Positions 21,263-34,700 of a stretch of DNA of 64,000 nt are shown here, piece by piece; positions within the stretch are counted from its first letter, which is position 1, and each line of letters opens with the position of its first letter. A model generated the notes under the pieces. The model made no database searches, had not been told where the DNA came from, and saw only the letters and a program-made list of their open reading frames with translations. Origin of the DNA: Adiantum capillus-veneris (lineage: Eukaryota > Streptophyta > Polypodiopsida > Polypodiales > Pteridaceae). A program made the translations under genes and the position numbers. Location of the stretch: contig CM043961.1 of the NCBI GenBank assembly GCA_014529385.2, positions 14,458,978 through 14,522,977 on the forward strand. Direction: 5' to 3'.

Positions 21263-24200
21263 GCGGCTCATGGAAGCTCGCCCTCCTTTCGGCAACAAAG
21301 GAGCAGCATGGCAGAGTCCTTTCATGGATGTATGGCAAGGTCGTGCTGCAAGAAGGCCATGGCAGAGAGGGAAAGCAAAGGAAGGCATGGCTCTTTGGCT
21401 TTTATCTCTCTCTCATCTTCAACCGGGCATGGCGAGATTTCTCGGCACAGAGAACCGTGGGCAACAACCCTAGCATGGACGAGGGTGTGTCGGCGACCTG
21501 AATCAAATCTGCCATGCATGGTCTCTAGAGAATCGCCTTGGGCCAAGGAAGCAATGTCGACACAGTCTCTTGGCCAGCCAGCACCTGTAGTGCGTCCCCA
21601 TGCAAGGTTTTTGGCCTGTGCAGGCGGCAGCTACTGCCATCGCCCAAAAACGTCTTCTTTTTACTTTCTTTTTACATTGGTGGGCGCCCTAGGGTCCCCA
21701 CGGGCTATCCCAGAGGCCCCGCCACACCACAGGACACTGTCTCCTTCTCGAAATCGGCCAGGGCTGCGACTAAGACACGGCATTGGCAAGGCTGTATGGG
21801 CCGTTTTTCACACAGAATTTTTTGCATATATCTGCAGACAATTGTATTCGACCTCGGCATTCCACCCTCGGCGTTTTGCTCAGGAAATCACACACCGTCT
21901 ATACGACGGGCATTCTTTACAGTCAAGACAAAAGACTCTTGGGGCTTGTCGCCATGGCAATCGAAAGGGCTACCCGTCAACACAAAAGCGAGGTTAGGTG
22001 ATTATGGTTGCATGCAACCAACCAAGCAAGCAAGTGTGACGATGACTCATGTAGCTCTTTGACCTTCAAAGGCAAGGTATGCATAGATTTGGTTTTTCTT
22101 TGGCAAAGTTTTTCAGACATGCTGTGTAATTTTTGCATGAACTAGACGAGTAAGTGTTTTGGCTTCTCATCCACAAGCAAGGCTGGTAAAAACTATTTTT
22201 CCACACATGCCAAGCACAAGGTGCTTTTGTGGTTAGAACAAGCATGATAAGCCTCATATACTTGCCTGCAACATATATGAGTGCAATTTAGACACTCCCA
22301 GCACAAGCACGGCTTGTGACAGTTGTTTTAAGCATTACTATTTTGTTGGAATCGAATCATTGTTTCACATGACAACATGGCTCAAGCATGGCTTGAGTAC
22401 TTACAGCCCTGATCTGCTGCACGGATCATCAACAGATCACTTTTGATGCCCATGGAATCTCAAGGAGATCGGCACACCCTGTGGCTCGGCTTCATGAAGG
22501 GTGCACAGAGCTCGGCATGGCCGACCTCTTGTCATTTCTTTCAGAAGCCGACAAAGATGCTAGCCCAGAGCTAACCACTTTCAATTGAAATTGCTTGACA
22601 AGGTCAATTTTTTGTACATGATCGACAAGGTTGATTCTCTTTGTTATGGCATATGTCGTCAATAGCATTTGTTGGCAATGAGGCCAGACATAGTTATATG
22701 AAGCAAGGCTTCAATTTCTGCATCTTGCATTCAGCTTCCCCACGTTTGGGCTATGCTCGGAGCATACAAAATTGGGAAGGATTTGACAATATGCTTGCAA
22801 GTTATTTCATTTCATGCCGAACGGGCATATATGGTGCAAGAGAGCGTAGTTGTGTACACGCCAACTCCCACTTGCACAACAAATATGGCTATCAACCATC
22901 TATGAGACATCAGATATGGCTATGAGCCATCTATCCGACATCCACATATGGCTATGAACCATCTGTCAGCAAGTTTTCTCCTACAAAATTTCATGACAAT
23001 TATTGTCATTGTGCAAAGCAAAGTGCTTTGGCACGGCTTCTCCCTTGTGCCGAGATACTGCCATTGATGTGGAATCAAGGGCTTTGGCACATAAGTTTGG
23101 GGAACTGGCAAAATAGGGAATGTCAGCTCACAGAATAATTACTAGTTTATTCTGTGCAAAGCACTTATGATTTTGGTTCTCACGCTTGAGACCGTTATAG
23201 TAGCCAAGGGCTTACGTTTTTGCATGCAAGGAATGCTAAGAAGGTGGCATGGCTTCCACCACTTTATGCATTATGCTTCCGCTATCACACTCGCAACTCT
23301 GTCAAGGACAAATTCAGTGATGTATTGTTGAACCTGATGGTTGGTTGCTATCAACACCCAACAGCACTAAAAGGAACCTAAATCTAGGACTTATTTCACA
23401 GGCAAAGTGCCAATGCTACGTCATTTTCATACAACCACGACCCTGCAAGGCAAGTAGATCAAGATGTGGTTGTGTTTTTCTGTTACCTCTCTCAATGAGA
23501 GAGTCATAGCAGAAACTTGTTGCATGCTTCTAGGATACGCTACACGTTAGGCATAAGATGCACACGAGCATGGCAATCAACTATACACATAATAGTTGTT
23601 CAAGGAAAGTTCCGCAGCCCAGCATGCTCTTCTTCTCTCTCGTTCTCTCTCTTTAAGGAAATAATGAAAATCTTCTAAGAAGCTTTTGATACATGTTTTT
23701 CTCGTAAGTCAGCCTGAGCCAAGGTTCTCTAACTTTCCGCTAGCCCGTGGCTAAGATGCTACTCAAATTAGTCTTCATCGGTTCATCCATTGAACACTAA
23801 TTTGCACAAGGGCTATGAGCCACACAAGCTAAGAGCCATTGTCAGGCCAAGGGTAAGGACCCAACTATTGGCATTCTTTGGGTGATTGTTTTCAAGAGTG
23901 AACAGATCTACCCAGGGAAGTATACATTGACGTTAATGGACAAGCAAGGGTCTCGTTATTCAGGATGTTTACAGTGTCATTTTTGCACTACATGATTTCA
24001 GTGCAACACTCAAGTTGAGTTTTTGATAAATCTTCAACTCATAGCAGCTGATCTATACAAGGAAGTATAGATGCGGCAACCAGTTGTGACAGCATGGCTG
24101 TCCACCAGAGCTAGGCAGTCCACTTGTGTGGATTCCATGTTCTCTCTATAGCACTACGGAGTGTCTATGGACATATTGTTTTGGGGTATGACCCGGCAAG

Positions 24201-24334
24201 TGACTGCTACATCATCCCATAGGCATTGAGGATAACAATTTGATCTCTCCCAGTAGCCTTTCAAGGAATGAATTTCGCAATCTACCACGCGGTAGTGGAC
24301 AAATTCAACTTTTGGTTGATTCCAATCAATATGT

Positions 24335-24515
24335 ATACGGTTGACTATATTGATAACCGTTACCTGCTAGTTGAGAAATTTCTACACAGGGTCTTACCAC
24401 GTGGTTTGACACCGTAGATTCTATGTGGTTGACTATGTTGATAACGGTTACTTGCTAGTTGTGCAGTTTCTACAGAGGGTCTTACCAAGGGGTTTGACTA
24501 CGTAGATGTGAACCA
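24335..24515. repeat. tandem duplication, period about 88 bp
   Basis: GGTTGACTATATTGATAACC...CTACACAGGGTCTTACCACG and GGTTGACTATGTTGATAACG...CTACAGAGGGTCTTACCAAG are adjacent diverged copies. A second local duplication of about 95 bp lies at 25,245-25,435 (GCAAAGTATGCTACGTTCAT, GTCACATTCTATTATGGTCC) and a short one of about 40 bp near 25,880-25,950. Confidence 0.8.
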
Positions 24516-26580
24516 AAGGGGTTGGATTGCGAGGGCAACACCCATGGTTTCCAGAGCAATACTGTTTGTTTTTTTTTCAGGTAGGAGACGTGCTCCTCTC
24601 CGTTTGAATATGGGTAAGTGAACATTCCATTCAAATCTCCAGGTACGCATCTATTGATTTGGTGTTATTCCTTTTTCAGTATGCTTTACTTGGTTTTTCA
24701 AGACGTATAAGTACGCTTGAATGTTACAGAGCCATGCCAAGGGCATGTCGGCACAAAGTATTTTGGGGCAAGTGTCCAATCTACCTTTTTGCCTTCTGCT
24801 GTTACGAACCTACTTGTAGGGTTCTATTTGGCACATGTTGTCACATGGGATACAACATGGTCTAGGAACTCAAGGAGCTTGGTTTAGCCAGTGTGGATCA
24901 TGATAATGAGGGTCCCTCTCACTCGCGTCGCAGAGTGTTCGTAGTTACCTCCACACACAAGTACAACTCGTACTTGATGGATGTCACTTTTCCTGGCATC
25001 CTTACTTGAGACATATTCCACATGTGGAGAATATGAGTCTCTGGGACTGACACTGGCGCCCAATTCGAAATGATGTGTCGCGACAAAGTCCCTAGGTGCT
25101 GGTCGCTTCTGTTCATTAGACTAATTGACGCACACAGTATCAGGAACAATTTCAGTGGCAAAAAATTGTCGGGTACTAAGTACAGACTTGTTGTGATTAC
25201 AAGTGCTGTGAAACCACCTTAACGGAGGGTCGTTTCTACATATAGCAAAGTATGCTACGTTCATGAGAATGTCTCATGGTTGGTTCCTAGGTGTGATTGG
25301 GTTGTCACATTCTATTATGGTCCAACTTTTGCTGCAAAGTATGCTACGTTCATGAGAAGGTCTCATGGTGGGTTCCTAGGTGTGACCGGGTTGTCACATT
25401 CTATTATGGTCCAACTTTGTTGCAAGATTTTCACGTAAGTATCGTGGAAAGTCTCGTCATGGAATTTTGGTTTGGATATGTTTGTGTTAAATGCATGCAC
25501 ACTAGGTGTTATGGGCCCTAGTGTTTAACACAAATTTATTTGGAGCGGCATGCAAATCCATGGACTTTATTCTTTCTGCACCATTTTGTATTGCTAGTGC
25601 AATCTCTCTTGCAGATTTCGTATGAGTTTACACCCTGCCATACAAGGTGATGGCTGAGTATGGATGTTAGTGATTGGTTGCTGGAACCTCCAATCTAACT
25701 TCAACCTAGTTGGTTGTCTCCATTCCATATCGAGTATATGGCTGGATACTCAATGGTTGAGTCATAGTTTGTCGTCAGTCATGGAAGACTGTCTGTAAGT
25801 GGTTGGGGAAAGTACCTCACTCTTACTGTTGTTATTCATCCCACGTTGGATGGGCAGCTTACAAGTATTCTATTTAGTACTAAAGGATATGCTAAGCGCA
25901 TACGTTAGTAAACCGTGCTAAAGGATCTGCTAAGAGCATACGTTAGCACAATGCATTTTGAATAGGTGATTCTCTCCTTATTCTAGAATTTTCTTAGGTT
26001 AGGTTTTCAACTTTGAACACCTGTTGTGGTGGGGTTGGATACCGATAGTTTCATAAGTCAAGGACTTAGTAGGTGTGTTGACAGAGTATGTTGGCATGTA
26101 ACCTTTGTTAGGGGTGAACATGTGGCTCTGTGTGTTCCAAAATTTTTAGAAGTCTGACAAGAGGACACTCCCTATTCTATCTTTCAGTAGCTATGATATT
26201 TTCAAGATACTCACATGAGTTATCATGAGTTACCATTTAGATACGAGTGGTTGCAAAAGGACAACAATGTTGAAAATCAAGATGTTGCTCTTGGTTTCAT
26301 TGAACCTCCTCACTGCACCAGGTATCGGTCATATGGACAATTGGCCCGTGTAGAGGATGCCAATAAGGAAAAAATCAGTGTTCTTACGAAGATACTACCA
26401 CTTGTGTTTTCGAGGACGAAAACGCTTCTCCAAGGGGGGAGTAATGTCAGGCCAAGGGCAGGGCCAAGGGCCAGGATGGACATGCGGTCAAGGGGCGCTA
26501 TATTTAGGGGCTAGGAGTCTATATATGGCACAGTTGGGTGGAGAGTTGCATGGTCAAGTCCCCCGCGGTCCTACAATCGG

Positions 26581-27715
26581 GGTATTTTTCCCCTCACAAG
26601 GAGGTTTTTTCCCTCATGCATTGTATATACGCCCATCACTCTAGAGCTACCTTATCTTTCAAGTGCACACTAAATAATACACTCTTCGTTGTGTGTCTTG
26701 AGCTTTTTTCATCTTCTCCAAGCCGTGCGCGTTTCCCTGCAACCCTATTTCTAAAAATTGGTATCAAAGCATGTTGTGTACTCCCGAGCCTAGCTGCCAA
26801 CAGCTCTAGCACATGCTTGCTCACTTTCTTCGATTTATGTGAGCTTTGCCGAGTATCAATAGGTCAATAAATACTTTGGATAAGCTCATAGAGCTTAGTC
26901 TGCTCAAAGTTTTGATTCGGGCTTATTTTGGCCTTAGTTTCCACCACAAATAGTAGTGTGCAGCTATTTTGTCATTTTGTGCATAATTTTTGTCAGTGCC
27001 ATTTTTTAACTAACAGGTCCCTTGCAGTCTTCTACGGTTTGTGCTATATAGCACCTATTGTTCCCTCTTTGTTTCTCCTCTTTTTGGGAAGTTTTCACAT
27101 CATGTGTTGAGGACAAATTGGATGGGGATAATTACCCTATGTAGGCTTACGTGATGCAACATCACCTTGTCTCAAAGCGCGTTTGGAACATTGTGTAGGG
27201 CATCGATGTACATCCCGGTTCTGTGGATACATGCGATGTTGAGGATGTTGTAGGTTTGCCTGCAAGGATTGCTATTGTTAGAACTGTTTTGCTTATGGGT
27301 GAGAAAGCTTGTTGAGATGTAAGAGATGCTCAAGCTCATGCATTGATTGAGTTTTTTGTGAAGCGCACTATTACTCCCCACATTCATTCAACAAAATTTC
27401 CAAACAGGCTTGTGATATTTTGGTTGGTCTTTATGCAAGTTGCAATGAGAAAAAAATTGCATTGCTACGTAAAGAGCTGGAGTCGACGATTATGCATGAG
27501 GAAGATGAAATGGACATTTTCCTTGCTAGTGTCAAGGATATAAATGAGAAAATTATTTTTGTAGGTGAAGTCATTTCTGACAGTTCCTTGTGAAGGTTGT
27601 TCTTGATGCTTTGCTAGGTTCTTAAGACTTTTGCTAGTACATGAAGATTTATGACCCAAGGAAATCTAGAAGTTGTCAAGTTTGATGCATTATGAACATT
27701 GCTGCTGCATGAGTT
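26581..27715 (+). pseudogene. copia-A remnant, left arm: LTR end, primer site and gag
   Basis: An LTR end (CCCTATTTCTAAAAA) is followed by primer site TGGTATCAAAGC at 26759-26770. From about 27,090 the plus strand encodes a copia Gag (UBN2-like): DKLDGDNYPM, stop, AYVMQHHLVSKRVWNIV, GIDVHPGSVDTCDVEDVVG, LIEFFVKRTITPHIHS, a frameshift, ACDILVGLYASCNE, ELESTIMHEEDEMDIFLA and GEVISDSS. Three in-frame stops and a frameshift destroy it, and it ends near 27,715 before any zinc knuckle. The right-arm copy is 61,760-62,701. Confidence 0.8.
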
Positions 27716-27763
27716 CTCTCACCCTCTGTATCTCTTTCCCTCTTTCACTCACCATCCCTCCCT

Positions 27764-27814
<51 letters not shown>

Positions 27815-27924
27815 TCCCTCCCTCTCCCCAATCCCCATTTATTGCTTTATCTATCTCTTGCTCTTTCCCAACTTGCCCATGCTTACCAAGTTGCCTAGGC
27901 TTCCTAAAAAATATGGTGACCTAC

Positions 27925-28175
27925 TGTGCGCTCCTTGCCGCACTGTTGAAGCAAGGGACTTGCCAATACACCGTGTGCGAGCCACAAACGGCTCCAAGCA
28001 CACAACAAGCCTAAACTAGCAAGCTCAAGAAAACAAAGGGTGTGTCACTCACCGCTCTACCCTCGCCTTCGTGGTGGATTCCTCGCCGCGATGAAGAAGA
28101 AGCTGCAGTCGTGCCGCGCTCAACTGCTTCGCCGCCGTCGTGCCTTCGTAATGCTCGATCGCACACACACTCTCC

Positions 28176-28209
<34 letters not shown>

Positions 28210-28502
28210 AGGAGGTGAAGAAGAAGAAGATGGAGATGGAGCAAGAGCACTCTTCAATTGCACAAATGAGAGAATGAGTAAAAATTAGGTTTAGTTGGCT
28301 TTTATAGGAGCTCACCCCATTCACACTTGGGCGCCCATGCTTAGCCAACTAACCCCTTGAATGTCCAAGTTAAAGTGCGCCTCTCATCGACGATCACTCT
28401 ACCTTTCCCTATTGGTCCGACAAGCCCGGTACCTGACTCTATCGAATACATAATACACGTCCGTCGTAGGTGATGGGTGTCCGTGTGCCGTGAGGGTTAA
28501 CA
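27925..28502 (-). repeat. 3' LTR of the 8.9-kb element
   Basis: 578 bp, begins TGTGCGCTCC and ends GGGTTAACA on the plus strand. Contains CT/CA microsatellite at about 28165-28210. Nearly identical to 36250-36824. Confidence 0.95.
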
Positions 28503-30127
28503 TGCCCCCCTTCCTGATGTAGATTCCGTCCTCGGAAGCTATTGAGTTGAAGCTGGTTCGTCGAGGTGGAAGAGCATTTGAGATGAATGTCCTTAGCCTT
28601 CTTCAGTCACTGCAAAATCAAACAATATTGGCACAGTAATGGCATTCTCTTAAAAAGCATATGCAGTTTTAGATAGACACATTGATTGGTCAAAGAATTT
28701 CAAACAATTTGGTAGCAATGAACATTAAATTGCAATGTAATCAAATGCATAAACAGATGTAAAGGTAGAAAATTAAACAAGTCTGGGGTTGCTAATTTGA
28801 CGATCGAAAAGCACTAGAGATCGAATATTAATACCATGGGTAAGCTTCTTAATTTTTTGTGGTCAATTAAGTTGTTTAATCGCGAGAGCCAAGTATTCAT
28901 GTTGGAGGGCTGACTAGAGGCTATATCTAGAAAACCTTGTAGTTAAGCTACCATAAAAGGAATTTCTCATGAAATCATCGCCTGGCTGATTACTTTTTCT
29001 TTGACCCCCCAAGGTCTTTTCACACTGATTCAATTTTGAAGTGGGTGCTTATTTTGTATGCCTTGGGTTTTTTGCTTTTCAAGAAAAAGCGCCCACACTG
29101 GGAACCTCTAGGGCTCTAGTACCATAGGCGATACATGTGAGTGAAGTACCAAATCAACCTGAGATTTCTCTTCCAGCTTAAAATTTTACATTGTGGCACT
29201 GTGATTTTTGCTTGTTCATTTTCAGCATTTAAATTTTGTAACTTTGGGGGGTCATATAACATTGTTACACTCCCCAGGCTCATCACATTAGTAAACTCCC
29301 TTTATAATACTTAAGCTAAAGGTCAATAGGGTTAAGCCCACTAGAAAGCCCTAGTACATTTCATACAATGCTGCCTAAATCGGATTAAGAACTTAAGTAA
29401 CCATTGCTTATTAGGAAGGCATTCCCCATGGTATTAAGAGAAGATTTCTAATACCTAGCTTGGTCAAACTAGCTTAGTCGGACTGCTTGATTTTTAAACC
29501 TAGACAAGTGATTATGACAAAACATTACATTGAATTAAATGTTTGATACTAAGCCAATGCGCTGAATATTATGCTACCAATCACAATCAAAGCAGACAAA
29601 CATGGATGCAAAAAAGATAAGGGCAATGCTAATGGATAAGAAACACCTGTTTGTGTTGATGGTCGCGCTTGATTTGAAGTGTGAACGAGAGAAAGGTTCC
29701 ATGAAGGTCCAAATCCTAACCACAACAACACGCTCCTGTACACACTATGAAATACAAACAATACCTCTAGGAGGCACATCAGTGGGAAAAGAGAACTTTT
29801 CTAATCACTCAACTCTAAAACAGAAACACTCCTATCGTACTAATCTTACCTACCCTCCATCACTCAAGTGATGAGGATCAAAGGTGTTTTATGGCATAGG
29901 TTTCTGTTTCACTGTACCAGATGTGACATGTGTAGGTCTGAGTCAATGTTTTGACTTTAATGTGCATACTCGTTTGCTAATTGCTCTTGCTCTTTTTTGT
30001 TTTTGTGAGTATAAAGCTTTATATGTACATTCCCTAAGATTGGTGATTGAGAGGTCAGGGAAAAAGGTTGAGAGGGAAACAAGTGAATGATGGATGTCCA
30101 CAAACACTCCCCCCTTCCTTGGGTAGA
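28503..30127 (-). other. non-coding 3' region of the 8.9-kb element
   Basis: 1.6 kb between the protease stop and the 3' LTR. No RT, RNase H or integrase motif could be read in any frame; only short ORFs occur. The polypurine tract lies at its left end. Confidence 0.65.
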
Positions 30128-31579
30128 TCATACCGTTTGAAATGAGCTTGTCACCCTTTGAAACCAATTGTTCCAGTTGGTAATAGGTGAGGATTTTTGC
30201 CAGTAGTTTTCTATTACCCTAGGTGCCTTGTCAAGTTGCAACGGTGGTAAGGTACTCTCCCAGGATCGAACTTGAAGTGGTTCATTAGGTGATTCTTGAA
30301 CACTGGGAGGTGTGGATTCTTTTGTAGCTTCATGGAGGTCCACTACTATAGATGGAGGCTGTGTAGAAGATTTTACCTCTATGGATGTATTACATGAGGA
30401 GCTAGAATCTTCATGGGACTCCCCCCTTCCTGAGGTAGGTGGAACAAATCGTTCTTTCTTTGGTACCCAAACTAGCTCGGGAGCGGGTGTGTAGCATTCG
30501 GTGATTTTTTTCTTTCCACGATCATTGATTCGTTTTGGAGCTACGGGATTGGGCTCACTTGGGTCAGGTGATAGGTAAGAGCACAATCTACGTTTTGGAA
30601 CCCAGATTTGGTCATTCCCTTGATAGTAGCCTTGGGCTTCCAATAGTCGTTTGGGAATCCAACGCAGCGTTTCTTTACATTTCTTGGAGTGAGTGGTACG
30701 GTTCTTACTAGGTTTCCGTTTTTTTGCACTAGCTATGGTCACTAAAGAAGCTTTAGGGACCCACTTGTATGTTTTCTCTGTTACATTAGGATGAGTCTTG
30801 TCGGAAGCGATATGCATTGCTTGTAGCATATTTAAGGGTACAGGAATTTCATTCCCCTTAGGTGTTACCCAGGTCGTCCCCCTATTTCCCCAAGTGTCTA
30901 TGGTTGATGCTAGGTGTACCCAATCCACATTGTCTGATTCCGTCATACCCGGTAACACATCCATATAAGGAGAATCTTGGCCAATGTCTGTATCCTTCTT
31001 ACAAGTGTAACAATATTGTAGTGGGGCCGAGTGAACTGTGGTGTCAGAGCGATGATCAATAATGGTTTTACTCCCTAAGGGGTGTACCTTACCAGTCACC
31101 AAATCCACTCTAAGGACAGAGTCTTGGAATTGCAAATAGACATGATTTTTAGACCAATCGTGAACCATTTGTGCTTCCCTCATGAATGGTCGTCCTAAAA
31201 TCATTTCATATGACATAAGGTGTTTAGAGAAATCCATTACAATGAACGTATGTCGTACCTTGTGTCCTAGAACTTTGATCTTAAGATCCTTGAGCATCCC
31301 CATAGGTTTGGCTATGGTACCATTTGCCATCTTTACCACAATGTTAGTAACACTGAGGCGGGGTTTTCCCATGGATTCCCAACAATCTTTTGTAACGATG
31401 CTAACTCCTGCACCACCATCAAGAATTCCCTTTATAGTTAATCCCTTGGTAGTGATGGGTAGGGTCGCATTAGACTCGTCGCCTTCAAAATACTGGCCTA
31501 ATTCGTTAATGGGTACCTCGATCACAGACTCGTGTCCATCTAAGTCAAGTGATTGCACATGATTTTCCTCATCAATCAT
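30128..31579 (-). CDS. retropepsin-like protease with Trp-Val-Pro-Lys repeat tail
   Basis: 483 residues in the same frame as Gag; only the TGA at 31703-31705 separates them. Residues about 40-150 form a retroviral-type aspartic protease (LTIKGILDGGAGVSIVT, with DGGA in place of the usual D-S/T-G-A; SYEMILGRPFM as the second conserved block). The tail carries repeated aromatic/basic motifs: TWVTPK (about 237), KWVPK (273), RWIPK (307), IWVPK (326) and VWVPK (371), in a Lys/Pro-rich background, then a Ser/Glu-rich end. No RT follows. Substitution of the catalytic-loop Ser/Thr by Gly may be tolerated in some plant elements or may mark an inactive enzyme; the sequence cannot decide. Confidence 0.8.
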   Translation of the reverse strand: MIDEENHVQSLDLDGHESVIEVPINELGQYFEGDESNATLPITTKGLTIKGILDGGAGVSIVTKDCWESMGKPRLSVTNIVVKMANGTIAKPMGMLKDLKIKVLGHKVRHTFIVMDFSKHLMSYEMILGRPFMREAQMVHDWSKNHVYLQFQDSVLRVDLVTGKVHPLGSKTIIDHRSDTTVHSAPLQYCYTCKKDTDIGQDSPYMDVLPGMTESDNVDWVHLASTIDTWGNRGTTWVTPKGNEIPVPLNMLQAMHIASDKTHPNVTEKTYKWVPKASLVTIASAKKRKPSKNRTTHSKKCKETLRWIPKRLLEAQGYYQGNDQIWVPKRRLCSYLSPDPSEPNPVAPKRINDRGKKKITECYTPAPELVWVPKKERFVPPTSGRGESHEDSSSSCNTSIEVKSSTQPPSIVVDLHEATKESTPPSVQESPNEPLQVRSWESTLPPLQLDKAPRVIENYWQKSSPITNWNNWFQRVTSSFQTV

Positions 31580-31702
31580 AATCGAGTCAGGCCTATTTGG
31601 TTGCGCAAACTGCGATAATCCCGTTCGTAGCTCTCCGTTAAGGAATGCTCGAAGTGCAAGGAATAACTCAGGATCTCCATACAGCTTTTCTATGATCGTG
31701 GT

Positions 31703-34700
31703 TCAGACCTCAGAAGACATGAAGTCCACTAGTTTGGCAACATTCATTGGTGTTTTGCAGGGTGTACGTCCTTGACTAGGAACTGGTGAGGATGGAATCT
31801 CATATTCCTCAATGGGATCAGGTATTCCTTCGTTAAACATCCTTTCCAACAAGAAGGGTGTATGCTCACTTTCTGATGTCCCGTCCTCACTCCCTTCTTG
31901 GATGATACTAGATATGGCTAACGGTCTATGGTTCATGTGGGGTGGATGAACTTGCGTGGGAAACACTGTGTCATGAATTTTTACATGCATGGGTTCTGGT
32001 TCTAGTTTCCTTTGAGTCTCCTCCACTAAACCTCTTAGATGTTTCACCTGCTTAATCTCGTCTACAGGGTTTGGGTACGTCCCAATCTTCTTTTTACGAT
32101 TCTTCCCTTTTTGCCCCTGCGGTTTATCTTGGGGGTCTTGGATTGGATTTGGAAACACTTGTGGTGTTTTCAGAGGCTCTTTATGATTTTCTCTTATTCG
32201 GTTTTCATTTGGTCCCATGTTACGGTTTTCCTTGTCGGTCTTTCCCTTTGTGGTATTGGTTCTAGTCTCCATTGTGTCGACTGAATCTGAATCATCCTCG
32301 AGGTCATTCATATACACGGGGTCATCTCCTGTTCCTATGTTTGTTTTGGAACTTGGCTTTGAATTTTCCATATTCTGCGACTTCTTCCTTCGTGTCTTCT
32401 TTTTCTTTTCTTGGATAACTGACGCGGTATCTCTCTCTTCGAGGATATGTCCTGGCCCTTGAAGCATGGACCGTGTAATCGCATAAGCAGGTGCGACGGG
32501 TGGTATTGGTGATGTCACAGTAGCAATTTCGACCAAATTCAGGGGTGTGATTTTAGGCGCATTTGGGTTATAGGGGCATTGGGCAATCAAATGATCTATG
32601 CCACAACGATTACATGTGAGTATTGGCATTGCAAACTTGCTCCCTTGATTCATTTGCATCTGTGCAGCATTCTTTTGCAGCCTAATAGGGCACTCCGCTA
32701 CTCGATGTGGTCCCCCACACTCGTAGCATTGAAGAGGTGGCCTCCTAGCCTGGGTGTTGATATTTTGACCTCTGGATGCGAGAGCAGCAGCTTGATAAAC
32801 CGGCTTGACTTGTCCCCAACAATCTTCCATGTAGTATATAGGACATTCTTCCAATGTATCAAGTCCGTAGGCAATACTAGTGTCTATTTCCTCCTCACAA
32901 CCATCTGCATAAGCATTAGATGGCTCGCAACCCACTTGGTTCATAAGGGCGACTCTTGGATGCGGGGGCTGCGGTCCTAGCACAGGAGGTGGTAACGGTG
33001 TAGCTTGTACAACATTTTGAGATCTAGGGACCATGTGTTGCGGTAGTTGCTCAACAGGTGGAGTAGGCATCAATACAGGAGCTCGAGGCGCATCCGTCCA
33101 GGCTACAAGTGGTCTATTTGCCATCATACGTTTGATCATTAAACAATCCTTAGCTTGGTGACCATACCTACCACATGCGTTGCAAGTTCCATTAAATTTT
33201 AATCTAAACGTAGGGCACTCACTAGTGCTATGTGGACCTAAGCAAATGGAACACCATTGTTGCTCCCTTCTTGGATACATGTGACTATTTTGAGGGGGTC
33301 GATTATCCTTAAGAGACTCTTGGATTGCCTTGGTGAGGTCTGTCAAGAATGTCTCAAATGCCTTTGGCTCATTGGCAATGGGCTTTGCAGTCATGGGTTC
33401 ATACTCAATGGCTTGTGAGCTAGTGGATCTCGTGTCAGTAGACACCCTCATGCCTGCTATCATCAAGTTGTCCTCTAATTGGATTGCATTGGCAGTGACA
33501 TCTTCCCAGGTTGTGATACCTCTAATCACTAGTCCATTATAGATTCCTTCATTCCTCAACCCTCGAATGAATCGATCAAGCAGTTGGTTATTGTTGAAGC
33601 GCTCATTTACAGGGCAGCGAGAGTTTAAGTGCTTTAGACGACTAATGAAGTCCCTTACTGACTCTCCTTCCTTACGTTCGGCCTTCTGTAGCTGAGATGC
33701 TACACCCCAAAGCACACCTTCTCGTATGTACTCCTTTAGAAACAACCTTCGAAGGGTAGGGTAGATTGTTTTCTCGTCCACCCTTAGGGTCCTATACCAA
33801 TCTCCAGCCTTCCCACTTAATGTCAAGCTTAAGGCATTGCACTTATGTAGTTCATTGCGTTCCCCTAAGGAATCACATACTTGTTCAAACACTTCAATGT
33901 GTTTTCTAGCATCTTCGTCCCCATTGAATTTTTGCGTGAGTTTGGCAATTTGTACTGCCTTACTTCTAGGCTCTCTATCAGATGCATGAAGCATATTTTC
34001 CGCAATAGATCGACCTATGGTTTGAGCAAACGCTGCCAAGTCACCTATGTGAGGAGGCAGGGCCGGTGGAGGTACTCTTGGAATCATATGTGGGAGAGGA
34101 ACGGGTACCGGTCTTGGCATATGTGTGGATGATGCAGGATATGGAACATAACCGGGCATAGGTCCACTCGGATAAGAGCTAGGGAGCGGCACTCGAGGAG
34201 CATAAGCAAGTGGTACAATTGGAGGTGTGGGGGCCATGTGTGCATAAGGGGCTAGAGGCACATATGGTCGAGGCCCCATATTAGGTACTACGACACTAGG
34301 TAGTGGCACTACGCTAACCGTAGATGTCATCGGTACATTCTCTGTCAGGCTTATCCCTGGAGTGAGCACTGGGTTTTCCTTAATAGAGGGTTGAGCCAAG
34401 TTAGGGAAGCTAAAGTTTTCGCTCGGAGGCTCAGATTGCATAGAGACCCCAGGTGAAATGACGTAAGATGGGTCCATGGGGCTCATTAGAGGAGTCTCCA
34501 TTTGTGATAGAGTAGGCTGTTGAGCCTTGCTCGTATCCAGAAATCTCATGGGGCCAGTTGAGAGTATATTTACCCCTCGGTTTTGCCTTTCTGATTGAAT
34601 AATGCCATGGATAACATTACAGATCATTTTCTGTTGATCTTCGATGCTCGTGGCACTAGAGGTGGATTGTACAATCTCTATCCATCCTACATGGTAGGCG

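Larger units (their letters stand above)
20983..26575 (+). mobile_element. 5.6-kb LTR retroelement with 131-bp LTRs, mostly non-coding
   Basis: The LTRs 20983-21113 and 26445-26575 start TGTCAGG and end CTTACA/CCTACA, and differ at four positions. Both are flanked by the 5-bp duplication ATCGG (20978-20982, 26576-26580), and the right arm holds the empty site. A primer-binding site TGGTATCAGAGCTC lies at 21115 and a polypurine tract AAGGGGGGA at 26432-26440. Just before it the sequence reads VFEDENASPRGE then stop, a typical end of a gypsy pol, but no other intact pol or gag could be recovered. The interior holds a long (CT)n (about 21175-21261) and local tandem duplications. It is best read as a non-autonomous or heavily decayed gypsy derivative. 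Four differences per 131 bp mark it as older than the 27,925 element. Confidence 0.9.

Noticed and set aside
21026-21501. ORFs of Ser/Leu or Glu/Arg dipeptide repeats on both strands
   Set aside because: They are translations of the (CT)n microsatellite; the same applies at 8,764-9,126, 27,673-28,019, 41,639-41,934 and 61,472-61,778.
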